Positions 1 through 7,126 of a stretch of DNA of 20,936 nucleotides are shown in pieces; the stretch's first letter is position 1, and each line of letters begins with the position of its first letter. Both the position numbers and the translations under genes were made by a program. Source of the DNA: Mycobacterium sp. (lineage in GTDB: Bacteria > Actinomycetota > Actinomycetes > Mycobacteriales > Mycobacteriaceae); the NCBI GenBank assembly GCA_023264755.1, contig JAHFVB010000014.1, positions 1 to 20,936 on the forward strand. The letters are read 5' to 3'. Under the pieces are notes generated by a model. The model ran no database searches, was not told where the DNA came from, and saw nothing but the letters and a program-made list of their open reading frames with translations.

Positions 1-13
1 CCGTGGTTGAACA

Positions 14-19
14 TAAGCT
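14..19 (+). promoter_or_regulatory. Leaderless -10 box (TAAGCT) of the LysR gene
   Basis: TAAGCT fits the mycobacterial -10 consensus TANNNT. It is followed by exactly 6 nt and then the ATG at 26, the spacing expected when transcription starts on the A of the start codon. There is no Shine-Dalgarno sequence. The box favours ATG 26 over the GTG at 23. Confidence 0.5.
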
Positions 20-25
20 GATGTG

Positions 26-910
26 ATGCTCGATGTGCGCAGGCTCCGGCTACTCCGGGAGTTGGCCCGGCGTGGCACCATCGCGGCCGTCGCAGAAGCA
101 CTGACCTATTCGCCGTCGGCGGTCTCCCAACAACTCACCGCCCTGGAGCGCGAGACGGGAGTGGCGCTGCTGGAACGGACCGGTCGGCGCGTCAGGCTGA
201 CCGCGGCCGCGCGTGATCTGGTCGAGCACACCGAGGCGATCCTCGCGATCCTGGAGCAGGCCGATGCGGGTCTCGCATCCGCGCGAAGCGGGCTCAGCGG
301 AACGCTTCGCATCGGGGTCTTCCCCACTGCGGTGCCGACGATTCTGACGCCAGCTCTCGTTGCGCTCAGCACCCAGCACCCCGGGCTCGAGTTGTTGGTC
401 ACCGAGTTGGATCCCGCGGCGATGCCCGACGCGCTCCGCGAGCAAGCCCTCGACGTCGCCTTGGTCCAGGAGTACGACTACGTGCCCCTGGTGGCCGATT
501 CCGCCTTGCAGACCGAGCCGCTATTCGTAGAAGCCGTGTACCTGGCGGCGCTCACCCCGGGTCCGCTGGCCAGCCGTCGGGACGCCAGCTGGATTGCCGG
601 AACGCCGCACACCCTGTGTCACTCGCTGACCGTGAGAGCTTGCGAAGCAGCCGGTTTCGCGCCCAACATCCGCCACCACGCCGATGACTTTGGAGCGGTG
701 CTCGCCTTGGTTGCCGCTGGTCAGGGGGTGGCCTTGATCCCCGACCTCGGAACGCGGGGCGCTCCCGCGTCGGTGGTGTTGACTCCGCTGCCGATCCGGC
801 GCAGGACTCAGCTCGCCTATCGCCGTGGCGCCCAGACCCATCCGGCGACCTACGCCGCCCGCATTGCGTTGCACGACGCCGCGGCGGCGCTTCCCGGCGC
901 GCGCGGCTAG
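26..910 (+). CDS. LysR-family transcriptional regulator
   Basis: A 294-residue protein of normal LysR length. The N-terminal winged helix-turn-helix (about residues 1-60) has the family pattern, with SPSAVSQQLTALERETG as recognition helix and wing, followed by a linker helix and a periplasmic-binding-protein-like effector domain from about residue 90 (LRIGVFPTAVPTILTPAL). The effector is unknown. It converges on the isomerase/EthD pair and shares the CTAG stop palindrome (907-910) with the isomerase gene, so it is not divergent from an obvious target. Start: GTG 23 and ATG 26 are adjacent; ATG 26 is chosen because a TANNNT box lies 6 nt upstream. The family call is secure; the regulon is not predictable from this window. 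Confidence 0.9.
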   Translation: MLDVRRLRLLRELARRGTIAAVAEALTYSPSAVSQQLTALERETGVALLERTGRRVRLTAAARDLVEHTEAILAILEQADAGLASARSGLSGTLRIGVFPTAVPTILTPALVALSTQHPGLELLVTELDPAAMPDALREQALDVALVQEYDYVPLVADSALQTEPLFVEAVYLAALTPGPLASRRDASWIAGTPHTLCHSLTVRACEAAGFAPNIRHHADDFGAVLALVAAGQGVALIPDLGTRGAPASVVLTPLPIRRRTQLAYRRGAQTHPATYAARIALHDAAAALPGARG

Positions 911-1665
911 GTGGACCGGCGCTCGGAGAACGCGGCGAGCGCATCGGCGTTCGCGACGTCGCCGAGCAGTACCTCGAACTGGGCGTACTCCCGGGCCGCG
1001 GCGGCTGCGATCTCGCCACGGGTGGGCTCGACCATCGTGTGCTTGACTGCGATCAAGCTCGGAATCGGCCGGGAGGCAAGAACTTCCGCGTGCTTGAGCG
1101 CCTCGGGCAGCAGTACCTCCGGGGCACAGACCTTCCAGGCCAACCCCATCCGAAGTGCCTCGTCCGCATCGATCCACTCCGAGGACATCAGCATCCAGGC
1201 CGCATTCTGACGGCCCACGAGCTGCGGAAGCAGATAGGACGACGCCGCCTCGGGAGCGACCCCCAGGCTGGTGAAGGGACACTTCAAGCGAGCGGTCGAC
1301 GACATGAACACCAGATCGGCAAAACCGATCAGCGTGGCCCCGATGCCCACGCCGAGCCCGTTCACGGCGAGGATCAGCGGTTTGCGGAGCGCAGTCAACG
1401 TCTCGATCATGCCCGCGAAGCCGTACTCCCCCGACGTGAAGTCCGGATCGGTGATGCGCGCCTGCATTTCGACCAGGTCGTTACCCGCACTGAAGGCGCG
1501 GCCCGTTCCGGTCAGCAGGATCACGGCGATGTCGGGAGCTTCGTCGGCAGCCCGCAACGCCAACGTCGTGGCGTCGTACAGAGCCTCGTTGAAGGCGTTC
1601 AGGGCCTCCGGCCGATTGAGTGTGAGCGTCCGTACCCCATTGCTGTCTTCGACGTTAACGAGCAC
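907..1665 (-). CDS. Enoyl-CoA hydratase/isomerase family protein, ECI2-type delta3,delta2-enoyl-CoA isomerase
   Basis: A 252-residue crotonase-fold protein. The first oxyanion-hole segment is GRAFSAGNDL (about residues 56-64) and the second is NGLGVGIGATL (102-112). The usual hydratase glutamate position (QPE in crotonase) reads CPF here. The following segment, LGVAPEAASSYLLPQ, matches the pattern of peroxisomal ECI2/PECI isomerases (LGxSPEGCSSY), placing a candidate catalytic base at Glu139. This favours an isomerase, which shifts a 3-enoyl-CoA double bond to the 2-trans position for beta-oxidation of unsaturated acyl chains, over a true hydratase. GTG start at 1665, with a TANNNT box 6 nt upstream and no ribosome binding site. 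It lies 30 bp downstream of the EthD gene on the same strand and may also be read from that gene's promoter. Confidence 0.87.
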   Translation of the reverse strand: MLVNVEDSNGVRTLTLNRPEALNAFNEALYDATTLALRAADEAPDIAVILLTGTGRAFSAGNDLVEMQARITDPDFTSGEYGFAGMIETLTALRKPLILAVNGLGVGIGATLIGFADLVFMSSTARLKCPFTSLGVAPEAASSYLLPQLVGRQNAAWMLMSSEWIDADEALRMGLAWKVCAPEVLLPEALKHAEVLASRPIPSLIAVKHTMVEPTRGEIAAAAAREYAQFEVLLGDVANADALAAFSERRST

Positions 1666-1671
1666 TGCCGC

Positions 1672-1677
1672 AGCCTA
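1672..1677 (-). promoter_or_regulatory. Leaderless -10 box (TAGGCT) of the isomerase gene
   Basis: On the minus strand TAGGCT is followed by 6 nt and the GTG start at 1665. This matches TANNNT and the leaderless spacing seen at several other genes here. It would give the isomerase its own start point within the 30-bp gap after the EthD gene. Confidence 0.45.
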
Positions 1678-1695
1678 CGTGCGCAGGCGATTCGC

Positions 1696-2433
1696 TCATC
1701 GCGCGGCTTCCGCGGCCGGTGCAGCCGCAAAGGGGGTCGCAAAGGGGGTCCGGAACACATAGCGACTCGTTGGCACGGTGTCGACGTCGACGTTGGCACC
1801 GAAGGCCGAGGTGCTGGCGATCATTCGGTTCATGCGGTCGGCCAGGTCGGCGTCGTCGGAGGCCCCGAAGAAGGCGTGTAGATCCTTGGTGGCCTCGATC
1901 GGGAAGAGCTCCTCGACGATGGCGTCCAGGTGCGGGGCGTCGGACGTCAGCGGTCGCACCACGGCGTTCTGGGTGTAGCCGAACGTCGCCTGGGTCGCCA
2001 ACGCCACCGGCGTGTGATCGACGTGCCAGCGGCGCAACCACGTTTCCGGGTCGAGCCCCGCCGGCCGGCGCAGCAGCGCCACGTTGGCCAGTCCCTCGGT
2101 GCGTTGGGCTGGGCCCGGCGAAGGTGCGGCCAACGGGACTGACTCGGTCACTAGGTAGGCGGCCACCTCGGCGCAGACCTGCCGAAGCCGGTCCAGCGCC
2201 TCGGTCAGCTGGGCCCCGTAACTCTGCTGGGTCCACACGCTGACGAAGCCCACGACCGGTGGGTCCAGCGTCGTCAAGGTCATCAACGAATCCCGCACCG
2301 GCGCGTCGCGCACGTTGATCGCCAGTCCCGGCAGCTGCAGGGCAAGCAGGTCGTCGGCCACGTCGTTGCGCAGTGCCGTGCACCAGGCCTCGTCAGCCGC
2401 TGCGCGCCGCAGCGTGATGATCACCTTCTCCAC
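1696..2433 (-). CDS. EthD-domain (dimeric alpha/beta barrel) protein
   Basis: A 245-residue protein. The second half (about residues 112-215) has the EthD/Dabb pattern LLRRPAGLDPETWLRRWHVDH, in which an arginine/proline-rich strand leads to the W-x3-H helix, followed by VALATQATFGYTQN. The first half (MEKVIITLRRAAADEAW) looks like a diverged copy of the same fold, so the protein may be a tandem ferredoxin-like barrel. EthD-like proteins accompany oxidative degradation gene sets, but their reactions are mostly unknown and no substrate is proposed. The C-terminus carries a short TPFATPFA repeat encoded by a 12-bp duplication. GTG start at 2433 with TACGTT 6 nt upstream. The gene lies directly upstream of the isomerase gene and is divergent from the FUSC gene, 80 bp away. 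Confidence 0.75.
   Translation of the reverse strand: MEKVIITLRRAAADEAWCTALRNDVADDLLALQLPGLAINVRDAPVRDSLMTLTTLDPPVVGFVSVWTQQSYGAQLTEALDRLRQVCAEVAAYLVTESVPLAAPSPGPAQRTEGLANVALLRRPAGLDPETWLRRWHVDHTPVALATQATFGYTQNAVVRPLTSDAPHLDAIVEELFPIEATKDLHAFFGASDDADLADRMNRMIASTSAFGANVDVDTVPTSRYVFRTPFATPFAAAPAAEAAR
1727..1750. repeat. Two direct copies of a 12-bp unit in the EthD gene
   Basis: GCAAAGGGGGTC occurs twice back to back (1727-1738 and 1739-1750). It is in frame in the EthD gene and duplicates a Thr-Pro-Phe-Ala unit in the C-terminal tail. The G5 tracts are prone to slippage, so copy number may vary between strains. Confidence 0.7.
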
Positions 2434-2439
2434 GGCACG

Positions 2440-2445
2440 AACGTA
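2440..2445 (-). promoter_or_regulatory. Leaderless -10 box (TACGTT) of the EthD gene
   Basis: On the minus strand TACGTT fits TANNNT and is followed by 6 nt and the GTG start at 2433. No Shine-Dalgarno sequence precedes this start. Confidence 0.45.
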
Positions 2446-2513
2446 CTCCCCGCCGTCGACGAATCGCCGCGCGCCAACCCCACCTCTTCGGCTGGGAGCG
2501 TAAGAATGGACTG

Positions 2514-4517
2514 ATGATGAAGGGCCTGGCCATCCGGCCTACGTTGCCCGACATCGGAGCGGTCGGGCGCAGTCTGCTGGGCGTTCTGATCGTGGCAGTC
2601 GCGGCACTGCACTGGGCCGGGGCAGGCGCGGCCATCGGCGCGGCCGGCGCGGCCGCCATCGCGGGTGCGGTTGCGCTGCAGGACAGCCCACGTGGTCAGT
2701 TCCGCTTGGTCGGCGGCGCCTCGCTGGCAATGGGCCTCGCCGTACTGCTGGCCACTTGGCTCGAACCGTATGGCGCGATGTTCGCGGCGCTGGTTGCGGC
2801 GTGGTGTTTCGGGGCGGGGCTGGCCTGGGCGGTCAGTGCCAACGCCGGACTCGTCGGAGCCGCTGTCACCGCTCTCCTGGTCGTGACACCGGGAGCGGTG
2901 CCGGCCTGGCCGACGGCAGCCAACTCGGCGGGGCTGGCCGTGCTCGGGGGGCTCGCCCAGGCCGTGCTCATCGCGTGCTGGCCGCGGCGGCGCTGGCGCG
3001 CGCAACGATCCGCGTTGTCGCTGGCCTACCGCGCACTGGCCGCCAGTGCGCGCACGCTGGCCGACGATCCCATGCGGACCGTCGAGCTCGCGCCCCTGGT
3101 CGCCCTTCGTGAATCCTTCACCCCGGGCGAAGGCCCGACCGCTCACGGCCCCTTCGCCTCCCGCGCATGGTGCGCCCTGCCCGAGCGCATCTCGGCGACC
3201 CTCAGCGCAATCGCCGGCAAATCGGCTGGCGCCGAACCTCTGGCTCCGGTGCTCGGGGCCGCTGCCGAGGTGTTGGCCGCCGTCGCCGAACCGAGCTCGG
3301 CGCAACGCCGCGTCGCGACCTATGCCCTCGGCCGCTTCGATGCCGCGGCCGGAGCCGTCACGGGACCGGAATCGGTTTTGGTGCAACGACTCTCCAGTCA
3401 GCTGCGGGAGGCGGTCGCGCTGCGTTACGGGGAGCTGCCGCCACCTTCGACCGGCACGGACCGCTGGCAGGTCGGGCCGCTGGGTGAGCTACGGGTCATG
3501 GCCGCGACCGTGCGCGATCAACTCGGTCGGGAATCCCCGGTGCTCAGGCACGCGCTCCGACTGTCGGTGGCCGCCGCGGCCGGGGCGACGATTGCCCGCT
3601 TCGCCGATCTCGATTACGGCTACTGGATACCGCTGACCGTCGTCATGGTGCTGCGCCCCGAGACTGCGCACACCTACACCCGTTGCGTCGGCCGGGTGGC
3701 CGGGCTGGCACTGGGCGTCGTGGTCGCCTCCCTGTTGATCGTGGTGTTGCATCCCGGCGGCGTGGTGGCCGCGACATTGGCCGTCGTGTTCCTCGCCGTC
3801 GCGTACGCGGTGTCTGGATTCGGCTATCTCGCCGTCACCGCGGCGTTGGCGGCCGCGATCGTCTTCCTCGTCGAGATCGCCAGCACGACCGCCCCCGACG
3901 TGATCAGTGATCGGCTGCTGGCGACGCTGATCGGTGGCGCACTTGCGGTGCTGGCCCACGTCGTGTTGCCCGATGACGCCGTGGTCCGGCTGCGTCAGCG
4001 CGCGGGTGAATTGCTGAAGACCGAGATCGACTACGCCGCAACGGTCATCAAGGCGTTCGTGCACGAGCTCGACCACCCGACCGAAGCCTTGTCGGCGGCG
4101 TGGGAACGGGCCTACCGCGCCAGGGCGGCATTCGAGGCGGCGGCCGGGCCGGGTCCCACCGACGACGGCGACATCCGGCGTTGGCTCCGGTCCTACCGGA
4201 CCGCGCTGAACGTCGTGACCGCTTCGTGTACCGCCCTGGAGACCAGCCTGCCCGCGCGCCCGCCCGCCGCCTGGGGGCGTGGCTTCGTCGGCGCGGTCGA
4301 CGAGTACGTCGAGGCGCTCTGTGGCGATCCGGTGACGCCCGGCTCGGCGTGGGTAGCGGACGTGGACCAACTCACCGTCGCGGTCGACCGGGTGCGGGCG
4401 GCGTTGCCGTCCTCGGACGTCGCGACGGCGCGTTTGTTGTTGGCCGAGCTCGGCACCATCACGAACCAACTGGCCACGATCACCGCGAGGACGGAGCGGT
4501 TGCCACACTCGACGTGA
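2514..4517 (+). CDS. FUSC-family (fusaric-acid-resistance-like) membrane protein
   Basis: A 667-residue integral membrane protein with the two-block FUSC layout. A first cluster of hydrophobic helices covers about residues 15-155. A soluble helical region follows. The conserved FUSC_2-type membrane block begins at about residue 345, where DYGYWIPLTVVMVLRPE followed by RCVGRVAGLALGV is the signature of the family. A C-terminal helical cytoplasmic region of about 170 residues ends the protein. Members include aromatic-acid efflux proteins (AaeB, fusaric acid resistance); the substrate here is unknown. ATG start at 2514. No clear ribosome binding site is visible, although an imperfect box (TAAGAAT, 2501-2507) ends 6 nt upstream. 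It is divergent from the EthD gene and convergent with the thioesterase gene across a tandem repeat. Confidence 0.85.
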   Translation: MMKGLAIRPTLPDIGAVGRSLLGVLIVAVAALHWAGAGAAIGAAGAAAIAGAVALQDSPRGQFRLVGGASLAMGLAVLLATWLEPYGAMFAALVAAWCFGAGLAWAVSANAGLVGAAVTALLVVTPGAVPAWPTAANSAGLAVLGGLAQAVLIACWPRRRWRAQRSALSLAYRALAASARTLADDPMRTVELAPLVALRESFTPGEGPTAHGPFASRAWCALPERISATLSAIAGKSAGAEPLAPVLGAAAEVLAAVAEPSSAQRRVATYALGRFDAAAGAVTGPESVLVQRLSSQLREAVALRYGELPPPSTGTDRWQVGPLGELRVMAATVRDQLGRESPVLRHALRLSVAAAAGATIARFADLDYGYWIPLTVVMVLRPETAHTYTRCVGRVAGLALGVVVASLLIVVLHPGGVVAATLAVVFLAVAYAVSGFGYLAVTAALAAAIVFLVEIASTTAPDVISDRLLATLIGGALAVLAHVVLPDDAVVRLRQRAGELLKTEIDYAATVIKAFVHELDHPTEALSAAWERAYRARAAFEAAAGPGPTDDGDIRRWLRSYRTALNVVTASCTALETSLPARPPAAWGRGFVGAVDEYVEALCGDPVTPGSAWVADVDQLTVAVDRVRAALPSSDVATARLLLAELGTITNQLATITARTERLPHST

Positions 4518-4530
4518 CCGCTGGCCTCGG

Positions 4531-4605
4531 GCGGTATGTCGGCGCCGCGGGCGGTGGGTCAGCGCCGCAGGCGGTGGGTCAGCGCCGCGGGCGGTGGGTC
4601 AGCGC
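4531..4605. repeat. 20-bp tandem repeat between convergent genes (about 3.75 copies)
   Basis: Unit GCGGTGGGTCAGCGCCGCGG. Copy 1 (4531-4550) has three mismatches, copy 2 (4551-4570) one, copy 3 (4571-4590) is exact, and copy 4 (4591-4605) is cut after 15 bases. The last copy includes the TGA stop of the minus-strand thioesterase gene (4599-4601). There are no spacers, so it is not CRISPR. It resembles the small intergenic minisatellites (MIRU/VNTR-like) found in mycobacteria. Confidence 0.85.
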
Positions 4606-5216
4606 GCCCATTTCGGTGTGATGAACACGCCCTCGGCTTCGACGGTGACCCCGTCGGCGTCGGCTAGGTGGCCGACCGCAAAGGTCTTGACGCCCTCCGT
4701 GCGGACGATCCTGGCCTCGGCGTGCACCGGGCCCAACGGGGTGGTGCGTAGGTAGCGCAGCGAGATCGTTCCGGTGAGCCGCGGATGTTCGAGCGAACTG
4801 GCGGCTTCTCCCAGCACGTGGTCGAGGACGAGCGCGGCGATCCCGCCGTGGACGTGTCCCGGAGGCCCCTCGAAGGCCGCGCCGAGCTGGAAGTCGGCGT
4901 ACACCACGCCATCGGCGGTGCGTTGCATCACCAGGGGCGGTGCGCTGGGGTTTCGCAACCCGATGACTGGATTGCCCCAGGGCATCTGGTGCGCTTCGGA
5001 GATTCGTACGCCGAACGCGCCGTCGAGTTGTCGGCTGCGCAACCGGGCCGTGGCCGTGTCGATCTCGGCCTTCGCGGCTGCGACGGCGGCGGGGTCGACT
5101 TCGGTTCGAATGGTTGCGTCGATGAGTTCCCTGACCGAATCGGTGAGCGGTCCGTAGACGTCGCGCAGCCGTTCGACCTGCTCCGAGCTGAGGTTCTCGA
5201 TGGTGAATTCGACCAC
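4599..5216 (-). CDS. PaaI-family hotdog thioesterase, candidate KstR-regulon member
   Basis: A 205-residue protein. The C-terminal half (about residues 85-205) is a hotdog-fold thioesterase with GPPGHVHGGIAALVLDHVLG as the central helix and substrate-tunnel motif, followed by the strands LTGTISLRYLRTTPLGPV. The N-terminal 80 residues form a helical extension not present in minimal PaaI proteins. It probably hydrolyses an acyl-CoA thioester; the acyl group is unknown. The GTG at 5216 is preferred. An upstream in-frame GTG at 5264 would place a KstR-type operator (5225-5238) inside the coding region and add residues with no recognisable family match. The operator suggests the gene is repressed by KstR and induced during sterol catabolism. 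It is convergent with the FUSC gene and divergent from the flavin monooxygenase gene. Confidence 0.85.
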   Translation of the reverse strand: MVEFTIENLSSEQVERLRDVYGPLTDSVRELIDATIRTEVDPAAVAAAKAEIDTATARLRSRQLDGAFGVRISEAHQMPWGNPVIGLRNPSAPPLVMQRTADGVVYADFQLGAAFEGPPGHVHGGIAALVLDHVLGEAASSLEHPRLTGTISLRYLRTTPLGPVHAEARIVRTEGVKTFAVGHLADADGVTVEAEGVFITPKWAR

Positions 5217-5224
5217 GCTTGCAC

Positions 5225-5238
5225 TAGAACACGTTCCA
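5225..5238. promoter_or_regulatory. KstR-type operator
   Basis: TAGAACACGTTCCA matches the published KstR consensus TnnAACnnGTTnnA at every fixed position. On the minus strand it ends 8 nt before the GTG of the thioesterase gene, so bound repressor would cover the promoter. KstR is the TetR-type repressor of sterol side-chain and ring degradation genes in mycobacteria; the kstR gene itself is not in the window. The site is 46 bp upstream of the divergent monooxygenase -35 and might affect it too. Confidence 0.7.
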
Positions 5239-5283
5239 GTCTCGGTGTCGAATCGTTGCGCCACGCCAGTAAGTCAGCGGCCG

Positions 5284-5312
5284 TTGACATGCGCCGCCCG
5301 CAGGCCTACGGT
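5284..5312 (+). promoter_or_regulatory. SigA-type promoter of the flavin monooxygenase gene
   Basis: A perfect -35 TTGACA (5284-5289), a 17-bp spacer and a -10 TACGGT (5307-5312, fits TANNNT) make this the clearest housekeeping promoter in the window. Transcription should begin near 5319-5320. A Shine-Dalgarno AGGAG (5342-5346) precedes the GTG start at 5353. Confidence 0.65.
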
Positions 5313-5313
5313 T

Positions 5314-5335
5314 TAAGTCATCGCATGTTGACTTA
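5314..5335. promoter_or_regulatory. Palindromic operator candidate TAAGTCA-N8-TGACTTA
   Basis: Perfect 7-bp arms (5314-5320 and 5329-5335) separated by 8 bp lie directly after the -10 box, over the predicted start point of the monooxygenase transcript. A third copy of the half-site (TAAGTCA, 5270-5276) lies upstream of the -35; extended to 10 bp (5267-5276), it is the exact reverse complement of 5329-5338. The arrangement suggests a repressor that can bridge both sites. The cognate regulator is not identified. Confidence 0.55.
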
Positions 5336-5352
5336 CTGCCCAGGAGTGCCCC

Positions 5353-6954
5353 GTGACGAATGCCGACCTTCCCGTCCTGATCGTCGGAGCCGGCCCCACC
5401 GGGCTCACCGCCGCGATCGAGCTGTCGCGACTGGGGGTCGACGTCCGCCTCGTCGACAAGGCCGCGACGGCGTCGACCACCTCGCGGGCGCTTGGCGTAC
5501 AGGCCCGCACCGTCGAATTGCTCCGGCCCCGCGGGGTCGCCGACGAGCTGCTGCGCCTTGGCAATCGAGTTGGGACGACCACCCTCCATGCGGGCGGGCG
5601 GCGACTTGCCGGCATCGAATTGCACCGCATGGCCAGCGAATACAACTTCATCCTGATGCTCGCTCAGTCCGAGACGGAACGGTTGCTGGCCGAGCGGCTC
5701 CACCAGCAGGGTGTACGGGTGGAGCGTGGCGTCGAATTCGAGTCGCTCGTTCAGGACGACGAGCGGGTCGTCGTCGCGCTACGTCACGGCGACGGGCGTC
5801 GGGAAGTCCTGGCCGCGTCGTACGTAATCGCGGCCGACGGCTCCCACAGTCCGGTCCGCAAGGCGCTCGGGCTGCCCTTCGTGGGCCGGGCGCTGACGCA
5901 GAACTACGTGCTCGGCGACCTCCACCTTTCTGGCGGACTCCCCTCGGACCAGTTGTCGATCTTCCTGGGCCCCAAGGGCTTTCTAGCCGTCTTTCCGATG
6001 GGCTCCGGTCGCTTCCGGTTCATGGCCACCGACCCCGACGGCCTCACCGGCGACGCTCCCGAGCCCGCCCTGGCGGACATCCAGCGGCTCTACGACCGGA
6101 CCGCACACGTCGAGGCCAAGCTGCACGAGCTGAACTGGAGTTCGCGTTTCCGCATCAACAGCAGGCACATGACCACCCTGCGCGAGCGGCGGGTGTTCTT
6201 CGGAGGCGACGCGGCGCACGTGCACAGTCCGGCCGGAGGTCAAGGCATGAACGCCGGCATCCAGGACATGATCAACCTCAGCTGGAAGCTGGCCATGGTG
6301 CAGCGCGGAGTGGCGCGACCCGAGTTGCTGGACACCTACTCCAGCGATCGGTTGCCCGTCATCCGCGAGCTCGTGGCCATGACGGAGCGCGCCACCAGGG
6401 TCTTCAATTCGACGAGCCCACTCGCGCACGCGTTGCTCACGCGGTTGGCGCCAAAGCTGCTGTCGCGGTCGCGGATCCAAGACAAGGCTGCTGCGGGGCT
6501 CGGTCAGCTGTCCGTGTCGTATCGCGGCGCACCGCTCAGTGCGGGCGGCGGACGCCTCGGGCGCCTGCGCGCCGGCGATCGGGTGCCCGACCTCGCGCTC
6601 GCCGAGGGCGGGCTGTACGACCTGCTCGACCTCTCCACAATGACGCTGTTCGTCGTCGGCGCTCCCCACCCGAGCTCTCCGGACCAGACCGGCGCGGCGC
6701 CGCTCACCCGGGTCTACCGCCGGTGGGGTGACGTCATCACCGTCCGACACCTCTCGAGCGCGTCGGACTTGACCGGGTCCCCGGCGTGGTTGTTGGTTCG
6801 GCCCGACGGTCAGCTCGCCGCTGCGGGCAGCCTCGGCGACGGAGCTCGACTGAACCGCTGGCTGGACCGTTGGCTGGTGGCTCCCCGGTGCGCCGCGAGC
6901 TCAAGTGCCCCATCGGATTCGGACGCCCCGGCCGCCATCGGGTTTGCCGGCTGA
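5353..6954 (+). CDS. FAD-dependent monooxygenase, class A aromatic hydroxylase type
   Basis: A 533-residue p-hydroxybenzoate-hydroxylase-fold flavoprotein. The FAD dinucleotide motif GAGPTG is at residues 12-17, with an acidic residue ending strand 2 (Asp35). The DG motif AADGSHSPVRK is at 160-170. The second FAD motif GGDAAHVHSPAGGQGMNAG is at 284-302. The C-terminal 150 residues are the thioredoxin-like extension found in phenol and polyketide hydroxylases of this class. It would hydroxylate an aromatic or polyketide-like substrate using NAD(P)H and O2; the substrate cannot be read from sequence. GTG start with AGGAG 6 nt upstream. It has its own promoter with an overlapping palindrome and is followed by a strong hairpin, so it is probably monocistronic. 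Divergence from a KstR-box gene makes a steroid or aromatic role possible but unproven. Confidence 0.88.
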   Translation: MTNADLPVLIVGAGPTGLTAAIELSRLGVDVRLVDKAATASTTSRALGVQARTVELLRPRGVADELLRLGNRVGTTTLHAGGRRLAGIELHRMASEYNFILMLAQSETERLLAERLHQQGVRVERGVEFESLVQDDERVVVALRHGDGRREVLAASYVIAADGSHSPVRKALGLPFVGRALTQNYVLGDLHLSGGLPSDQLSIFLGPKGFLAVFPMGSGRFRFMATDPDGLTGDAPEPALADIQRLYDRTAHVEAKLHELNWSSRFRINSRHMTTLRERRVFFGGDAAHVHSPAGGQGMNAGIQDMINLSWKLAMVQRGVARPELLDTYSSDRLPVIRELVAMTERATRVFNSTSPLAHALLTRLAPKLLSRSRIQDKAAAGLGQLSVSYRGAPLSAGGGRLGRLRAGDRVPDLALAEGGLYDLLDLSTMTLFVVGAPHPSSPDQTGAAPLTRVYRRWGDVITVRHLSSASDLTGSPAWLLVRPDGQLAAAGSLGDGARLNRWLDRWLVAPRCAASSSAPSDSDAPAAIGFAG

Positions 6955-6972
6955 CTTCAGTTCGGGTTCCCG

Positions 6973-7016
6973 TCAGCACCAGGCCTGCCGGTGGCCGTAG
7001 CCCAGGCCTGGACTGA
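6973..7016 (+). terminator. Hairpin downstream of the monooxygenase gene
   Basis: CCAGGCCTG (6979-6987) and CAGGCCTGG (7003-7011) form a perfect 9-bp stem with a 15-nt loop. TCAG (6973-6976) and CTGA (7013-7016) extend it below a small internal loop. It starts 18 bp after the stop codon. It lacks a T-tract, which is common for mycobacterial terminators. Confidence 0.45.
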
Positions 7017-7023
7017 TCCCGAG

Positions 7024-7052
7024 GTGACCTCGGGTCCGAGACGAAGTACCTT
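7024..7052 (+). promoter_or_regulatory. Possible promoter of the GntR gene
   Basis: A -35-like GTGACC (7024-7029, 4 of 6 to TTGACA), a 17-bp spacer and TACCTT (7047-7052, fits TANNNT). A start near 7059 would place the palindromic operator at 7073-7089 about 15-30 bp into the transcript, consistent with autorepression. This is a weak motif match. Confidence 0.3.
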
Positions 7053-7072
7053 GGCGGGAAGGCCCGCAACGG

Positions 7073-7089
7073 CTGTCGACAATCGACAC
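7073..7089. promoter_or_regulatory. GntR operator copy 1 (TGTCGA-CAA-TCGACA)
   Basis: The core 7074-7088 is a perfect 6-3-6 inverted repeat. The same 15 bases recur at 7859-7873 in front of the amidase gene. It lies 38 bp upstream of the GntR start codon, as expected for autoregulation. Size and symmetry suit a dimeric FadR-subfamily GntR protein. Confidence 0.72.
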
Positions 7090-7126
7090 TCCGCGCGTGG
7101 GTGCGAATCGACGCGGAAGGCAGGGC

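Noticed and set aside
4531..4605. Possible CRISPR array
   Set aside because: The 20-bp units are directly contiguous without spacers and no cas gene is nearby.
5217..5264. Upstream in-frame GTG start (5264) for the thioesterase
   Set aside because: It would place the KstR operator inside the coding sequence, and the added residues show no family pattern. GTG 5216 fits better.
6979..7011. CAGGCCTG palindromes as ends of a mobile element
   Set aside because: No transposase, no flanking target duplication, and the arms are only 15 bp apart. A hairpin terminator explains them better.
7097..7126. Upstream GTG start for the GntR gene
   Set aside because: No ribosome binding site precedes it, whereas ATG 7127 has GGAAGG at 6-nt spacing.
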